NCBI GenBank assembly: GCA_963823755.1
Contig: CAWGMP010000023.1
Coordinates: forward strand, 62,001-126,000
Length of the DNA: 64,000 nucleotides
Direction of reading: 5' to 3'
Origin: GCA-003244245 sp963823755
GTDB lineage: Bacteria; Actinomycetota; Actinomycetes; Mycobacteriales; Pseudonocardiaceae
Part shown: in pieces, positions 7,752 through 16,274 of the stretch
Position numbering within the stretch: position 1 is the first letter of the stretch
Layout: every line of letters starts with the position of its first letter
Position numbers and translations under genes: made by a program
The notes under the pieces: model-generated
What the model saw: the letters and a program-made list of their open reading frames with translations, nothing else
Database searches by the model: none
What the model was told of the DNA's origin: nothing

Positions 7752-10700
7752 ATGGCCGTACAAGCGGAACCGACGGTGTCGGGCAGCGATCTCGCCGAGC
7801 TGATCGCGCTGTACTACCGGCTCGTGCCAGCTGACGAGCTGAGCACCGCTGCACCCGACGAGCCGGCGGCGGTGGTCCGGTCACATCTGACTCTGGCATC
7901 CGTCCGGGCGCCAGGCCGGGCACTAGTCCGGCTACTCAACCCCACGCGTGCCGAGAACGGCTGGGATTCGAAGGACACGGTGGTTCAGATCGTCACCGAC
8001 GACATGCCATATCTCGTGGACTCGGTGGTCGCCGAGTTGGCCCGGATCAACATCTCGGTGCGGCGGCTGGTGCATCCGCTCGTCCTGGTCCGCCGCGACC
8101 TCGCCGGCAACCTACACAAGGTGCTTACCGGTTCCGATCCGGCGGAGGTGCCCGCCGATGCCGTGGTCGAGTCCTGGATGTATGTGGACATCGACCGCAT
8201 CACCGATACGGACCGGGCCCGGCAGGTAGCGCAACGGGTGTTGACGGTGCTTACGGATGTCCGCGAAGTGGTCGAGGACACCGAACGGATGGCCGGCGTT
8301 GCGTGCACTGTTGCTGACGAGCTGGATGCGGCTCCCCCCCTGCTACCCGCCGGGGAGGTGACTGACGGGGCTGCCTTGCTGCGCTGGCTGGCTGCTGGGC
8401 ATTTCACTTTTCTCGGCTACCGGCGTTACGAGCTGGTCTGGGAGTTGACCGGCGACGCAACCGATGGCGCACCGAGAGGCACCGTGCCCCGGCTGCGGGC
8501 GGTACTCGGGTCCGGGCTCGGTGTGCTACGCAGGGATAGCCTTGCCGCTCGGAGCCTCAACGCCGGACCGGACGTCAACCCCCTGGCTCGGGACCTGCTG
8601 GTGCTGACCCAGGCCAGCTCGCCGGCTACCGTGTGCCGCCCGGTTCACCCGCACCACATCGGGGTGAAGGTCTTCGACGAGGCCGGCCAGGTTAGCGGTG
8701 AACACCGCTTTCTGGGACTGCTCACCACCACCGCATTGCACGAGAACGTGCTGGACATCCCGGTGATCGGGCGCCGGGTCCGCAAGGTGATCCAGCGGGC
8801 GGGCGTGCCCGTCGATTCCTATTCGGGGCGGCAGATGGTGGAGGTGTTCCAGACCTACCCACGGATTGAGCTGTTCTCTGCCGACCCTGACTCGCTCTAC
8901 CAGACGGTGACCGGGGTCCTATCGCTGGCGCAGCGGCGCACGTTGCGGTTGTTCTGCCGGCGAGATCCGTATGGCCGGTTCTTCTCCTGCCTGGTCTACC
9001 TTCCACGCGAGCGTTACACCACCGCCGCGCGGCTGGCCATGCAACAGGTGTTGACGCACGAGCTGCACGGCACCGGTCTGGAGTACAGCGCCCAGGTCGG
9101 CGAGTCGGTGTACGCACGGGTGCACTTCACTGTGCACACCGATCCTGGCGATGGCTGCGTGCCCGCGGTCGCGGACGTCGGAATGATCACCAAGCGGCTC
9201 GAGGACGCGGTCTGCACCTGGGATGATCGGTTACTGGACGCTGCTGCTTCGGCAAGCGCAGCAGCGACCGTCGACCTCGCCCAGCGCTATCTGGCAGCTT
9301 TCCCCCAGGCTTACAAGGAGAACTTCGACGCTGCCACCGCCCTGGCCGACATCGGCCGGCTGGAGGCGCTCGCCGCGCAGGACGGTCTGTCCCTGCGCTT
9401 TGAGCTCCCAGAGGCCGTCGAGTCCGGTGAGCGGCGGTTGAAGGTCTACCTGGCGGGACAGCGGATCACCTTGTCTCAGGTGCTGCCGGTGTTGCAGGTG
9501 ATGGAGGTTGAGGTCGTCGACGAGCGGCCTTACCAGGTGATCCGCGGAGACGGCGTGCACTGCTGGATCTACGACTTCGGGTTGCGGTTGGATGCCGGCT
9601 TGCGCCAGCGGTTGGCCGGCCAGGATGTCGATGATGTCCAGCGGCGGTTCTGCGACGCGTTCGTGGCCGGGTGGCGGGGCGCCTGCGAGATCGACCGGTT
9701 CAACGCCCTGGTGTTGTGCGCCGGCCTGACCTGGCGCCAAGTGGCGGTGCTGCGTGGCTACGTCCACTACCTGCGGCAAGCCCGCAACCCCTACAGCCAG
9801 CGCTACGTCGAAGACGTCCTGCTCGCGCGCAGCGACATCGCTGCCGCCCTGGCCGTGCTTTTCCAGACCCGCTTCGATCCGGCCCTGGATCCGGCTACTC
9901 GAGACGTCAGGCAACATGATCTGGCCGTCCAGACCGCCGGCATGATCGATGAGGTGCCCGGGTTGGATGCCGACCGGATCCTGCGCGGCCTGCTAAGCCT
10001 GATACGCGCGACGCTGCGCACCAACTACTTCGCTTCTGATGCTGGCGGTAACGCCCCGTCCTACCTGGCCTTGAAGCTCGACCCGAGGACCGTGCCGGGG
10101 CTACCCGAGCCGCGACCGACATTCGAAATCTTCGTCTACTCCCCCCGGGTGGAGGGCGTGCACTTGCGATTCGGTCCCGTCGCCCGAGGGGGATTGCGCT
10201 GGTCCGACCGCCGCGAGGACTTCCGTACCGAGGTGCTCGGGCTGGTCAAAGCGCAGGCGGTGAAGAACGCCGTGATCGTGCCGGTCGGGGCCAAGGGCGC
10301 CTTCGTGGTCAAACGCCCGCCCACGCCTACCGGTGACCCCGAGCTGGACCGCGCGGCTGTCCAGGCCGAAGGTGTCGCGTGCTACCGGATGTTCGTCTCC
10401 GGGCTGCTCGATCTCACCGACAACCTCGTCAAGGGCACCAGCCGGCATCCCGATCAGGTGGTCTGCCACGACGGCGATGACCCCTACCTGGTGGTGGCCG
10501 CCGACAAGGGCACCGCGACATTCTCCGACATCGCCAACGAGATCGCCGCGACCTACCAGTTCTGGCTCGGCGACGCGTTCGCCTCCGGGGGCTCGGCGGG
10601 CTATGACCACAAGGCCATGGGGATTACCGCCCGAGGCGTGTGGGAAAGCGTCCAGCGGCACTTCCGCGAACTCGGCATCGACACCCAGGCGCAGGATTTC

Positions 10701-12593
10701 ACCGTGATCGGGATCGGGGACTGCTCCGGTGACGTGTTCGGCAATGCGATGCTGCGCTCCGAGCACATCAGGCTGCTCGCCGCATTCGATCACCGGCATG
10801 TCTTCGTCGACCCCGATCCGGACCCGGTCAGCTCCTATGCCGAGCGTCGCCGGCTGTTCACGCTGCCCCGGTCATCCTGGGATGACTACAACCGTTCGCT
10901 GATCAGCACCGGCGGCGGCGTGTGGCCCCGGACCGCGAAGCGGATACCGGTCAGCGCGGCGATGCGCCGGGCACTGGGCATCGCTGAGGGCGTCACCGAG
11001 CTGTCCGGGCTGGAACTCATCCGAGCCGTCCTACTCTGCCCGGCACAGTTGCTGTTCAACGGGGGGATCGGCACCTACATCAAGGCCACCACAGAGACCC
11101 ACGACGAGGTGGGTGACAAAGCCAACGACGCGGTCCGGGTCAACGGCGACCAATTGCGGGTCAGGGTGATCGCCGAAGGCGGCAACCTGGGCCTGACCCA
11201 GCGCGGGCGGATCGAATTCGCCCGGGCCGGGGGCAATCTCAACACCGACGCCATCGACAACTCCGCCGGAGTGGACTGTTCCGACCACGAGGTCAACATC
11301 AAAATCCTGCTCGATCGGTTGGTCACCGACGGGATGCTGAGCCCCGCGCAGCGCAGCACGCTGCTGGTTGAGATGACCGACGAGGTCGCCGCACTGGTGC
11401 TGGCCCACAACACCGACCAGAACACCCAGCTGGGCCTGAGCCGGGCCCACGCCACCTCGATGGCGTCGGTGCACGAACGGCTGGTGGCCTACCTCGAGCA
11501 GCGCCACGGGTTGGACCGGGAGCTGGCGGTGCTGCCTACTGCCGCGCAGTGGGAGGCGCGGGAAGCCGCGGGCGAAGGGCTCACCTCACCCGAGCTGTCC
11601 ACGCTGATGGCGCACGTGAAGCTCGGGTTGACCAAGGAAGTGCTGGCCAGCGACCTACCCGACGCGCAGGTGTTCCGTGATCGGCTACCAGGGTACTTTC
11701 CGGCCCCGCTACGAGATCGCTTCGCCGCCGCGATCCGCAGTCATCCGCTGTGCCGCGAGATCACCACTGCGGTGCTGGTCAACGACGTGGTCGACCACGG
11801 TGGGATGACCTATGCCTACCGCCTGGCTGAGGAGTTGTCGGCGTCAGCCCCCGACACGGTGCGGGCCTACTCCGTGGCCACCGCAGCATTCGACCTGCCG
11901 GCGTGCTGGCAGGCTATCGCTGGTCTGGGCAACGCAGTGCCGGTTCCGGTGGCCGACACCATGATGCTGGCCCTACGCCGGTTGCTGGACCGAGCCAGCC
12001 GGTGGCTGCTGCTCAACCGGCCGCAGCCGCTTGCGGTCGATGTCGAGATCAACCGGTTCCGTCCGATCGTGCAGGCGCTGGCACCGCGGGTGCCGGATTG
12101 GCTGGCCGGCGGCGAAGCGGACCATGTCGCGAGCGCCGCCCACCAGCTCGCTGGCCAGGGAGTGCCCGATGAGCTGGCGCGGCGGGTGAGCGCGGGGTTG
12201 GCCACCTTCGGGCTACTCGACGTGATCGAGGTCGCCGAGCTGGCTGGACACCCCACCGAGCACGTTGCGCGGCTGTACTACACGCTGTCGGCCCACCTGG
12301 ACATCGACCGGATGCTGAGCCTGGTCAGTGGGCTGGACCGCGGTGACCGCTGGCATGCGCTGGCTCGCCAGACCCTGCGGGATGATCTCTACTCGGCACT
12401 GCGAAAAATCACCCGGGACACGCTGCACATCGGCGGTACCGGGGACGATCCCATGACCGCGATCGCGCAGTGGGAACAGGACAACTCCTCCCGGCTGTCC
12501 CGGGCCAGGGCAACCCTCACCGAGATCTCCGCTGCCGGCGGCCTTGACCTGGCGACACTGTCAGTCGCCGTGCGGGCGCTGGCGCGGTTATGA
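7752..12593 (+). CDS. gdh: NAD-dependent glutamate dehydrogenase, large (180-kDa) class
   Basis: A 1613-residue protein of the L-180 class, which oxidatively deaminates glutamate to 2-oxoglutarate with NAD and is regulated by amino acids and GarA-like proteins in actinobacteria. The N-terminal ACT-like half (DTVVQIVTDDMPYLVDSVV) is followed by the catalytic core: PRVEGVHLRFGPVARGGLRW, SDRREDFRTEVLGLVKAQ, VKNAVIVPVGAKGAFVVKR, then the NAD-binding region with GIGDCSGDVFGNAML and VIAEGGNLGLTQRGR. Length and motif order are normal and no frameshift is seen, making it the best-preserved large gene in this half. It is divergent from a tandem USP and converges on a P-type ATPase scrap with a 6-base overlap. 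Confidence 0.95.
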   Translation: MAVQAEPTVSGSDLAELIALYYRLVPADELSTAAPDEPAAVVRSHLTLASVRAPGRALVRLLNPTRAENGWDSKDTVVQIVTDDMPYLVDSVVAELARINISVRRLVHPLVLVRRDLAGNLHKVLTGSDPAEVPADAVVESWMYVDIDRITDTDRARQVAQRVLTVLTDVREVVEDTERMAGVACTVADELDAAPPLLPAGEVTDGAALLRWLAAGHFTFLGYRRYELVWELTGDATDGAPRGTVPRLRAVLGSGLGVLRRDSLAARSLNAGPDVNPLARDLLVLTQASSPATVCRPVHPHHIGVKVFDEAGQVSGEHRFLGLLTTTALHENVLDIPVIGRRVRKVIQRAGVPVDSYSGRQMVEVFQTYPRIELFSADPDSLYQTVTGVLSLAQRRTLRLFCRRDPYGRFFSCLVYLPRERYTTAARLAMQQVLTHELHGTGLEYSAQVGESVYARVHFTVHTDPGDGCVPAVADVGMITKRLEDAVCTWDDRLLDAAASASAAATVDLAQRYLAAFPQAYKENFDAATALADIGRLEALAAQDGLSLRFELPEAVESGERRLKVYLAGQRITLSQVLPVLQVMEVEVVDERPYQVIRGDGVHCWIYDFGLRLDAGLRQRLAGQDVDDVQRRFCDAFVAGWRGACEIDRFNALVLCAGLTWRQVAVLRGYVHYLRQARNPYSQRYVEDVLLARSDIAAALAVLFQTRFDPALDPATRDVRQHDLAVQTAGMIDEVPGLDADRILRGLLSLIRATLRTNYFASDAGGNAPSYLALKLDPRTVPGLPEPRPTFEIFVYSPRVEGVHLRFGPVARGGLRWSDRREDFRTEVLGLVKAQAVKNAVIVPVGAKGAFVVKRPPTPTGDPELDRAAVQAEGVACYRMFVSGLLDLTDNLVKGTSRHPDQVVCHDGDDPYLVVAADKGTATFSDIANEIAATYQFWLGDAFASGGSAGYDHKAMGITARGVWESVQRHFRELGIDTQAQDFTVIGIGDCSGDVFGNAMLRSEHIRLLAAFDHRHVFVDPDPDPVSSYAERRRLFTLPRSSWDDYNRSLISTGGGVWPRTAKRIPVSAAMRRALGIAEGVTELSGLELIRAVLLCPAQLLFNGGIGTYIKATTETHDEVGDKANDAVRVNGDQLRVRVIAEGGNLGLTQRGRIEFARAGGNLNTDAIDNSAGVDCSDHEVNIKILLDRLVTDGMLSPAQRSTLLVEMTDEVAALVLAHNTDQNTQLGLSRAHATSMASVHERLVAYLEQRHGLDRELAVLPTAAQWEAREAAGEGLTSPELSTLMAHVKLGLTKEVLASDLPDAQVFRDRLPGYFPAPLRDRFAAAIRSHPLCREITTAVLVNDVVDHGGMTYAYRLAEELSASAPDTVRAYSVATAAFDLPACWQAIAGLGNAVPVPVADTMMLALRRLLDRASRWLLLNRPQPLAVDVEINRFRPIVQALAPRVPDWLAGGEADHVASAAHQLAGQGVPDELARRVSAGLATFGLLDVIEVAELAGHPTEHVARLYYTLSAHLDIDRMLSLVSGLDRGDRWHALARQTLRDDLYSALRKITRDTLHIGGTGDDPMTAIAQWEQDNSSRLSRARATLTEISAAGGLDLATLSVAVRALARL

Positions 12594-12869
12594 GTGACGC
12601 CGCCGGGCCACCTTGACCATCTCGACAATGGCGGCGGGAATTGCGCCGATAGCCAGCGTGAGGCCCAGCTCGCCGGCGCTCAGCAGTGTGGTGCCGAGCA
12701 GCTCCCGCAGCCCAGGTGCGTAGATCCCGGCGACCAGACCGGCGGCGCTCGTACCCACCGCCACGTAAGTACCTCTAGAGCCCGACTGCCGGCCCAGGTA
12801 TGCGGCGAGGGCATTAAGTTGTGCGTTTACAACGTCCGACAGTGTGAATCCGGGTATGCCGACGGTCAC
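12588..12869 (-). pseudogene. P-type ATPase C-terminal membrane fragment
   Basis: The 93-residue product carries two hydrophobic segments (TYVAVGTSAAGLVAGIY and LGLTLAIGAIPAAIVEMVK) separated by APGLRELLGTTLLSAGE. This is the last transmembrane hairpin of cation P-type ATPases, where a P-L-x-x-L-L-G-T-x-P turn is usual. All catalytic domains are missing, so it is a truncated remnant; the ATG may be fortuitous. Together with 6478-6690 it suggests that an ATPase gene near here was lost. Confidence 0.5.
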
Positions 12870-12880
12870 CCGAGGTCAGT

Positions 12881-14008
12881 TCACTCGCGCCGAGCTTCCG
12901 GTCCAGACGGGCCGGATCGGTCACGGAGGTCACGGCTGGAGCGGGCGGTGGAGACGGGGTCACGCCAGGCGCGGACGAGTGCTCGCAACCGATTGGCGGG
13001 GGCATCACTGCGGGCGAAGAGCACGGCGCCGAGTAAGACCAGGCCACCGAGGACCATCGCAGCGACTGTCCATGCCGCGAGTTCCCACCTGATGAGGGCC
13101 ATCAGGAACGCACCGATGACGCCGAGTACGCCTGCCAGCTTCTCGACTATGGTGCTCACCGGCCGGTGGGCGTCGCACGTGACGGGTTGGCGAAGGGCCA
13201 GCCCAAGGCGTGGTATCCCCCGAAGCATGTGGAGAGCGAACCGAGTTCGGGCGCGACGAGTAGGCAACACGGACAGTTCGCCGGCCCATTCCTCAACCCA
13301 TCGTGCTCGGTGCGCAGAGGGCAACAATAGGACTGATGCCGTCAATGCTCGCTCTGCCGCCGTGCGGTGCCGCTGGTCGCACAGTCCTGGGTAAAGGACA
13401 TTGGTGGCGAGGTCTTCGAGCTCCCGCTTGATCGTGGTCGCAATGCCCAACTGTTGCGCCAGCGGGGCGAAAACCTCAAGAGTCTCCCTGGCTTTGCGAG
13501 CCTGCTGCGCGGGTGGCAAGAATCGGATGGTGCGCAGGTTGTGCAGTCGATCCGCCAGTTTGAGGACCAAGATCCGAGGATCATCAGCTGTCGCCAAGAT
13601 TCTGTCGCGCAGGTTCTGGGTCTGCCCATCAGCACCGATTTTGATCTTGTCAAGTCTGGTGACACCCTCAACGAGGCACGCGACGATCTCACCAAAGTCC
13701 TCTCTGAGCTGGGCCGGCGAGTAGTCAGTATCCTCGATGGTGTCGTGGAGCAGTGCCGCACAGACAGTCTCTGAACTCATACCCATCTCGGCCACAGTTG
13801 CGGCTACTGCGATCGGGTGGGTGATGTACGGATCACCGGACTTGCGCCGCTGGCCATGATGCAGGCGGGCAGCCACGGTGTAGGCACGCTCGATAGGTCC
13901 GGTATCGACTCCAGGATGCGCCGCTCGGACCGTGCTGAGCAAGTCGGTCATCACTTGTTGGGGCTCTGCTGCGGACAGCGCGGGCGTTCTCGTTCGTCTA
14001 AGTCTCAT
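12881..14008 (-). CDS. RSH-type HD domain protein with C-terminal membrane region
   Basis: The N-terminal 210 residues match the HD hydrolase domain of RelA/SpoT proteins: RLHHGQRRKSGDPYITHPI, AALLHDTIEDTDYS (HD at 88-89, ED at 92-93) and KLADRLHNLRT. This domain hydrolyses (p)ppGpp; no synthetase or TGS/ACT domain follows. Residues 222-275 (LLPSAHRARWVEEWAGELSV) match the partner protein of the second PadR gene (49875-50489), and residues 288-330 form two transmembrane helices. The start ATG overlaps the PadR stop (ATGA), so the two are co-translated. It may be a membrane-attached small alarmone hydrolase; activity is inferred only from the HD motifs. Confidence 0.8.
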   Translation of the reverse strand: MRLRRTRTPALSAAEPQQVMTDLLSTVRAAHPGVDTGPIERAYTVAARLHHGQRRKSGDPYITHPIAVAATVAEMGMSSETVCAALLHDTIEDTDYSPAQLREDFGEIVACLVEGVTRLDKIKIGADGQTQNLRDRILATADDPRILVLKLADRLHNLRTIRFLPPAQQARKARETLEVFAPLAQQLGIATTIKRELEDLATNVLYPGLCDQRHRTAAERALTASVLLLPSAHRARWVEEWAGELSVLPTRRARTRFALHMLRGIPRLGLALRQPVTCDAHRPVSTIVEKLAGVLGVIGAFLMALIRWELAAWTVAAMVLGGLVLLGAVLFARSDAPANRLRALVRAWRDPVSTARSSRDLRDRSGPSGPEARRE

Positions 14009-14352
14009 GCCGGTGCTCCACCTGCATCGGGTTGCGCGAACCTCCAGCCCACGCTGGGCTGGGTCCGTGGCTGGTACGCGCGTGCGAGGGCAGCGCGGGC
14101 GTGATCGGCGCCGTCCGGCGTGAGCCGATAAAACCGGCGGCGGGGGCGTCCGGCCTGTTCATGCGCGGCCGGATCCTCCCAGGCGCTGTCCACCCAGCCC
14201 ACTCGTTCTAGCCGAGCGAGGATCGGATAGATCGTGCCCGAGGGCAGCCCCACCAGGTCACACAGCTCAAGGCCGTACCGCTGCTGGGCAGGCTCATCCA
14301 GCAGCGCCCGCAGCACCAGCTGCGTCTGCAAGGTCATCCGCAACACCGGCAT
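14005..14352 (-). CDS. PadR-family transcriptional regulator
   Basis: A 115-residue winged-helix PadR protein: MTLQTQLVLRALLDEPAQQR, YGLELCDLVGLPSGTIYPIL, ARLERVGWVDSAWED, then RPRRRFYRLTPDGADHAR. PadR proteins bind dyad operators, usually at their own promoter, and respond to small molecules. The ATG at 14352 is chosen because similarity begins there; an upstream extension is not conserved. It overlaps the HD gene by ATGA. It is a clear paralog of the PadR at 49537, with the same gene order. Confidence 0.85.
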   Translation of the reverse strand: MPVLRMTLQTQLVLRALLDEPAQQRYGLELCDLVGLPSGTIYPILARLERVGWVDSAWEDPAAHEQAGRPRRRFYRLTPDGADHARAALARAYQPRTQPSVGWRFAQPDAGGAPA

Positions 14353-14362
14353 AACCTCTACT

Positions 14363-14379
14363 CTACATAGACTATATAG
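14363..14379 (-). promoter_or_regulatory. Tandem CTANNTAG elements at padR promoter
   Basis: CTACATAG (14363-14370) and CTATATAG (14372-14379) lie 10 bases before the PadR ATG; the second is a perfect palindrome. The other PadR gene has CTACGTAG and CTAGGTAG 9 bases before its own start. The matched position and sequence suggest an autoregulatory operator overlapping the -10 region or a very short leader. Binding by PadR is inferred. Confidence 0.45.
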
Positions 14380-14672
14380 GCTGCGTATAGACCTACGTGC
14401 AGACTTTGCCAACGTCACACCTGGTTCCCCGAGTCTGTCTTTTGCAGATCGAAAAGTGCACTGCAAGTCGAGCAGCACTACGGCGCTCCACAGGTCCTGG
14501 AGTGGGCGATCGCCGATGGGGCACACGTGGCTGGTGCAGTCTCGCCCGATCACCACGCTCAAGGCGGCCCACCGAGACCGAGCACCCAGTCCTGATCAGT
14601 GGGCTGGCTGCCTCGCCAGCGCCTGCGGGCCGCGGCAGGGATGCTGCCGCGACCTCTGCTGGTCATGCGTGG

Positions 14673-15272
14673 TCAGACCTGCTGGAGCAGGGTCTGCATT
14701 TCGGTGATCTCGGCTTGTTGCGCGTTGATGATCTTTTGGGCGAGCTGGCGGGCGGCTGGGTTGCTGCCCTGGGTCAGCTCGGTCTGGGACATGTCGATCG
14801 CACCCTAGTGGTGAACGATCATCATCTGCAGAAACATCCGGTCGAACGCCGTGCCGGTCATCATCCCGGGCATCTGACCCTGTCCCATGTGGCCCCTGCC
14901 GCCCATGGGTCCCATAGCGCCAGGAGCGGCCGGGGCGGAGCTACCCCATACGACGAGCAGCTCGCGCATCTGCTGAATCTCCGGGCCCTGCGCGGCCTCG
15001 ATCCGGGCCGCGAGATCCTTCACCTTAGGTGAGGTCGCCCGGTTGTGGGCCATCTGGGACATCATGATGGCCTGAGTGTGGTGGGGAATCATGTTCTGGA
15101 GAAACACCACGTCGGCCTGGTTGTGCTGTTGCTGACCGGTAGCCGGCGCGCTACTCGCGGCCGATGGTGTTGTGGTGGCCGGGCTGATGGTGGTATTACT
15201 GCCGCAGCCGGCGCCTAGCCCGGCGATGGCAGCCGCGGTAGCGAGCAGGGCGGCCACACTGGGGATACGCAT
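14673..15272 (-). pseudogene. DUF305 lipoprotein interrupted by an in-frame TAG
   Basis: MRIPSVAALLATAAAIAGLG is a signal peptide ending in a lipobox (LGAGC). The first DUF305 repeat has FLQNMIPHHTQAIMMSQMAH and the second FLQMMIVHH, then TAG at codon 156, then GAIDMSQTELTQGSNPAAR and ITEMQTLLQQV with a TGA at 14673-14675. The TAG stands where DUF305 proteins have Q (HHQGAIDMS), so a single CAG-to-TAG change explains it. DUF305 proteins are exported ferritin-like helical bundles often linked to copper. Without read-through the second helix pair is lost. Met- and His-rich MGPMGGRGHMGQGQMPGMM is a likely metal-binding loop. Confidence 0.8.
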
Positions 15273-15293
15273 TGTGATCGGTCTCCTTCGTTT

Positions 15294-15318
15294 CAGTCCC
15301 GTACTACGGCACGGGCTG
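15294..15318 (-). promoter_or_regulatory. Imperfect palindrome upstream of DUF305 gene
   Basis: CAGTCCCGT and ACGGGCTG face each other across ACTACGG about 22 bases before the lipoprotein start. Apart from one extra T the arms are complementary. Its position fits an operator; the regulator is unknown. Confidence 0.3.
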
Positions 15319-15392
15319 TCCTCGTCAGTCGCCGCTACCCTGCCGGTACTGGTTGATGCCGTGGTTGGCGAGTTGGACCGAACGCGTGCGGC

Positions 15393-15883
15393 TTAGCTAC
15401 TAGCAGAAGCCGTAGCCGGCTCGGCCGAACTGCTTTCCTCGGGCTGTGGCACGACCGCTGGAATGACGACGACCGGGCAACTGGCGTGGCGTACGCATGC
15501 CGCGCTGACCGAGCCCAGTAGCACCTGCCGGACCAACCCACTCCGATGCCGGCCGACGACCAGCATCGTTGCACCACGCGCCGATTCGGGCAGAACCCGG
15601 CCGGGATCACCCTGAACGCTGTTCTCGATGATTTGGGGAGCTCCGTCATGCCGCTGGTCGCCTGTTCGACCTCCCCGCGCAGCATCGCCAGAGATTCCTC
15701 GTACACCCGCTGGCTTGAGGTTTCCGTGAAGAAATCCGCCATGGGATCAACGACCCAGGCATGCACGACGTGAAGTGCACAGTCGCGGATCAGCGCTTCT
15801 CGCAGCGCCCAGTCGAGCGCGCGCCGCCCTGTTTCGAAACCATCGATACCGACCACAATCCGGAGACGCTCTTGTTCAGCCAT
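15393..15883 (-). pseudogene. Single-domain universal stress protein, frameshifted
   Basis: From ATG 15883 the N-terminal half reads RIVVGIDGFETGRRALDWAL and LHVVHAWVVDP; near 15635 the frame changes and the rest reads LPESARGATMLVVGRHRSG, LVRQVLLGSVSAACVRHASC and PVVVIPAVV, ending at TAA 15393-15395. The two halves together give a normal UspA fold with the G-x-x-G ATP-binding loop (GRHRSG). One base is lost or two gained relative to an intact gene. It lies upstream of the DUF305 gene on the same strand and may have belonged to the same dormancy-type cluster. Confidence 0.75.
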
Positions 15884-16274
15884 GGCCCGATCATCCTCAC
15901 TGATCCAACTCAAAGTCCTGTTCTCACCGGATAATGCTCTTGTGACGCAACCGCCGTCTCAGTAGTTCGTCCACACCCCCTACGATGACAGGACACGGCA
16001 CCATGAGAAGCAAAACCCACACGGAAGCGCTGCCGTTCCCTTGCAGGTAGTCGGCCGATGGACAACCTCGACGATGCTCCGCTGACACCGGTCGGCACAG
16101 GGCCATTCGTCCCGCCTTGACGGGGTCGGAGGGCTGGCGCAAGACGCCATCCGCAGACGTATCTAGCACGGTGAGCAGACTCGAAAGTGGCCTGGAGTGG
16201 GCTTGTGCGCGGCCTCGCCGAGGAAGTGACCAACGAGCACAAGGCCGAGTTGATCGAACGTACCAAGGCCGCTG
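15884..16274. other. Gap between USP and devS with an unassigned readable stretch
   Basis: A plus-strand stretch at about 16202-16290 reads LVRGLAEEVTNEHKAELIER and TKAAV, helical and charged, with no clear start. It could be the last trace of a displaced gene. Nothing else in the 391 bases is recognisable. Confidence 0.3.

Noticed and set aside
8919..12628. Long open frames antisense to the NAD-glutamate dehydrogenase
   Set aside because: They mirror the codon structure of a high-GC gene, have no family motifs and no ribosome sites.
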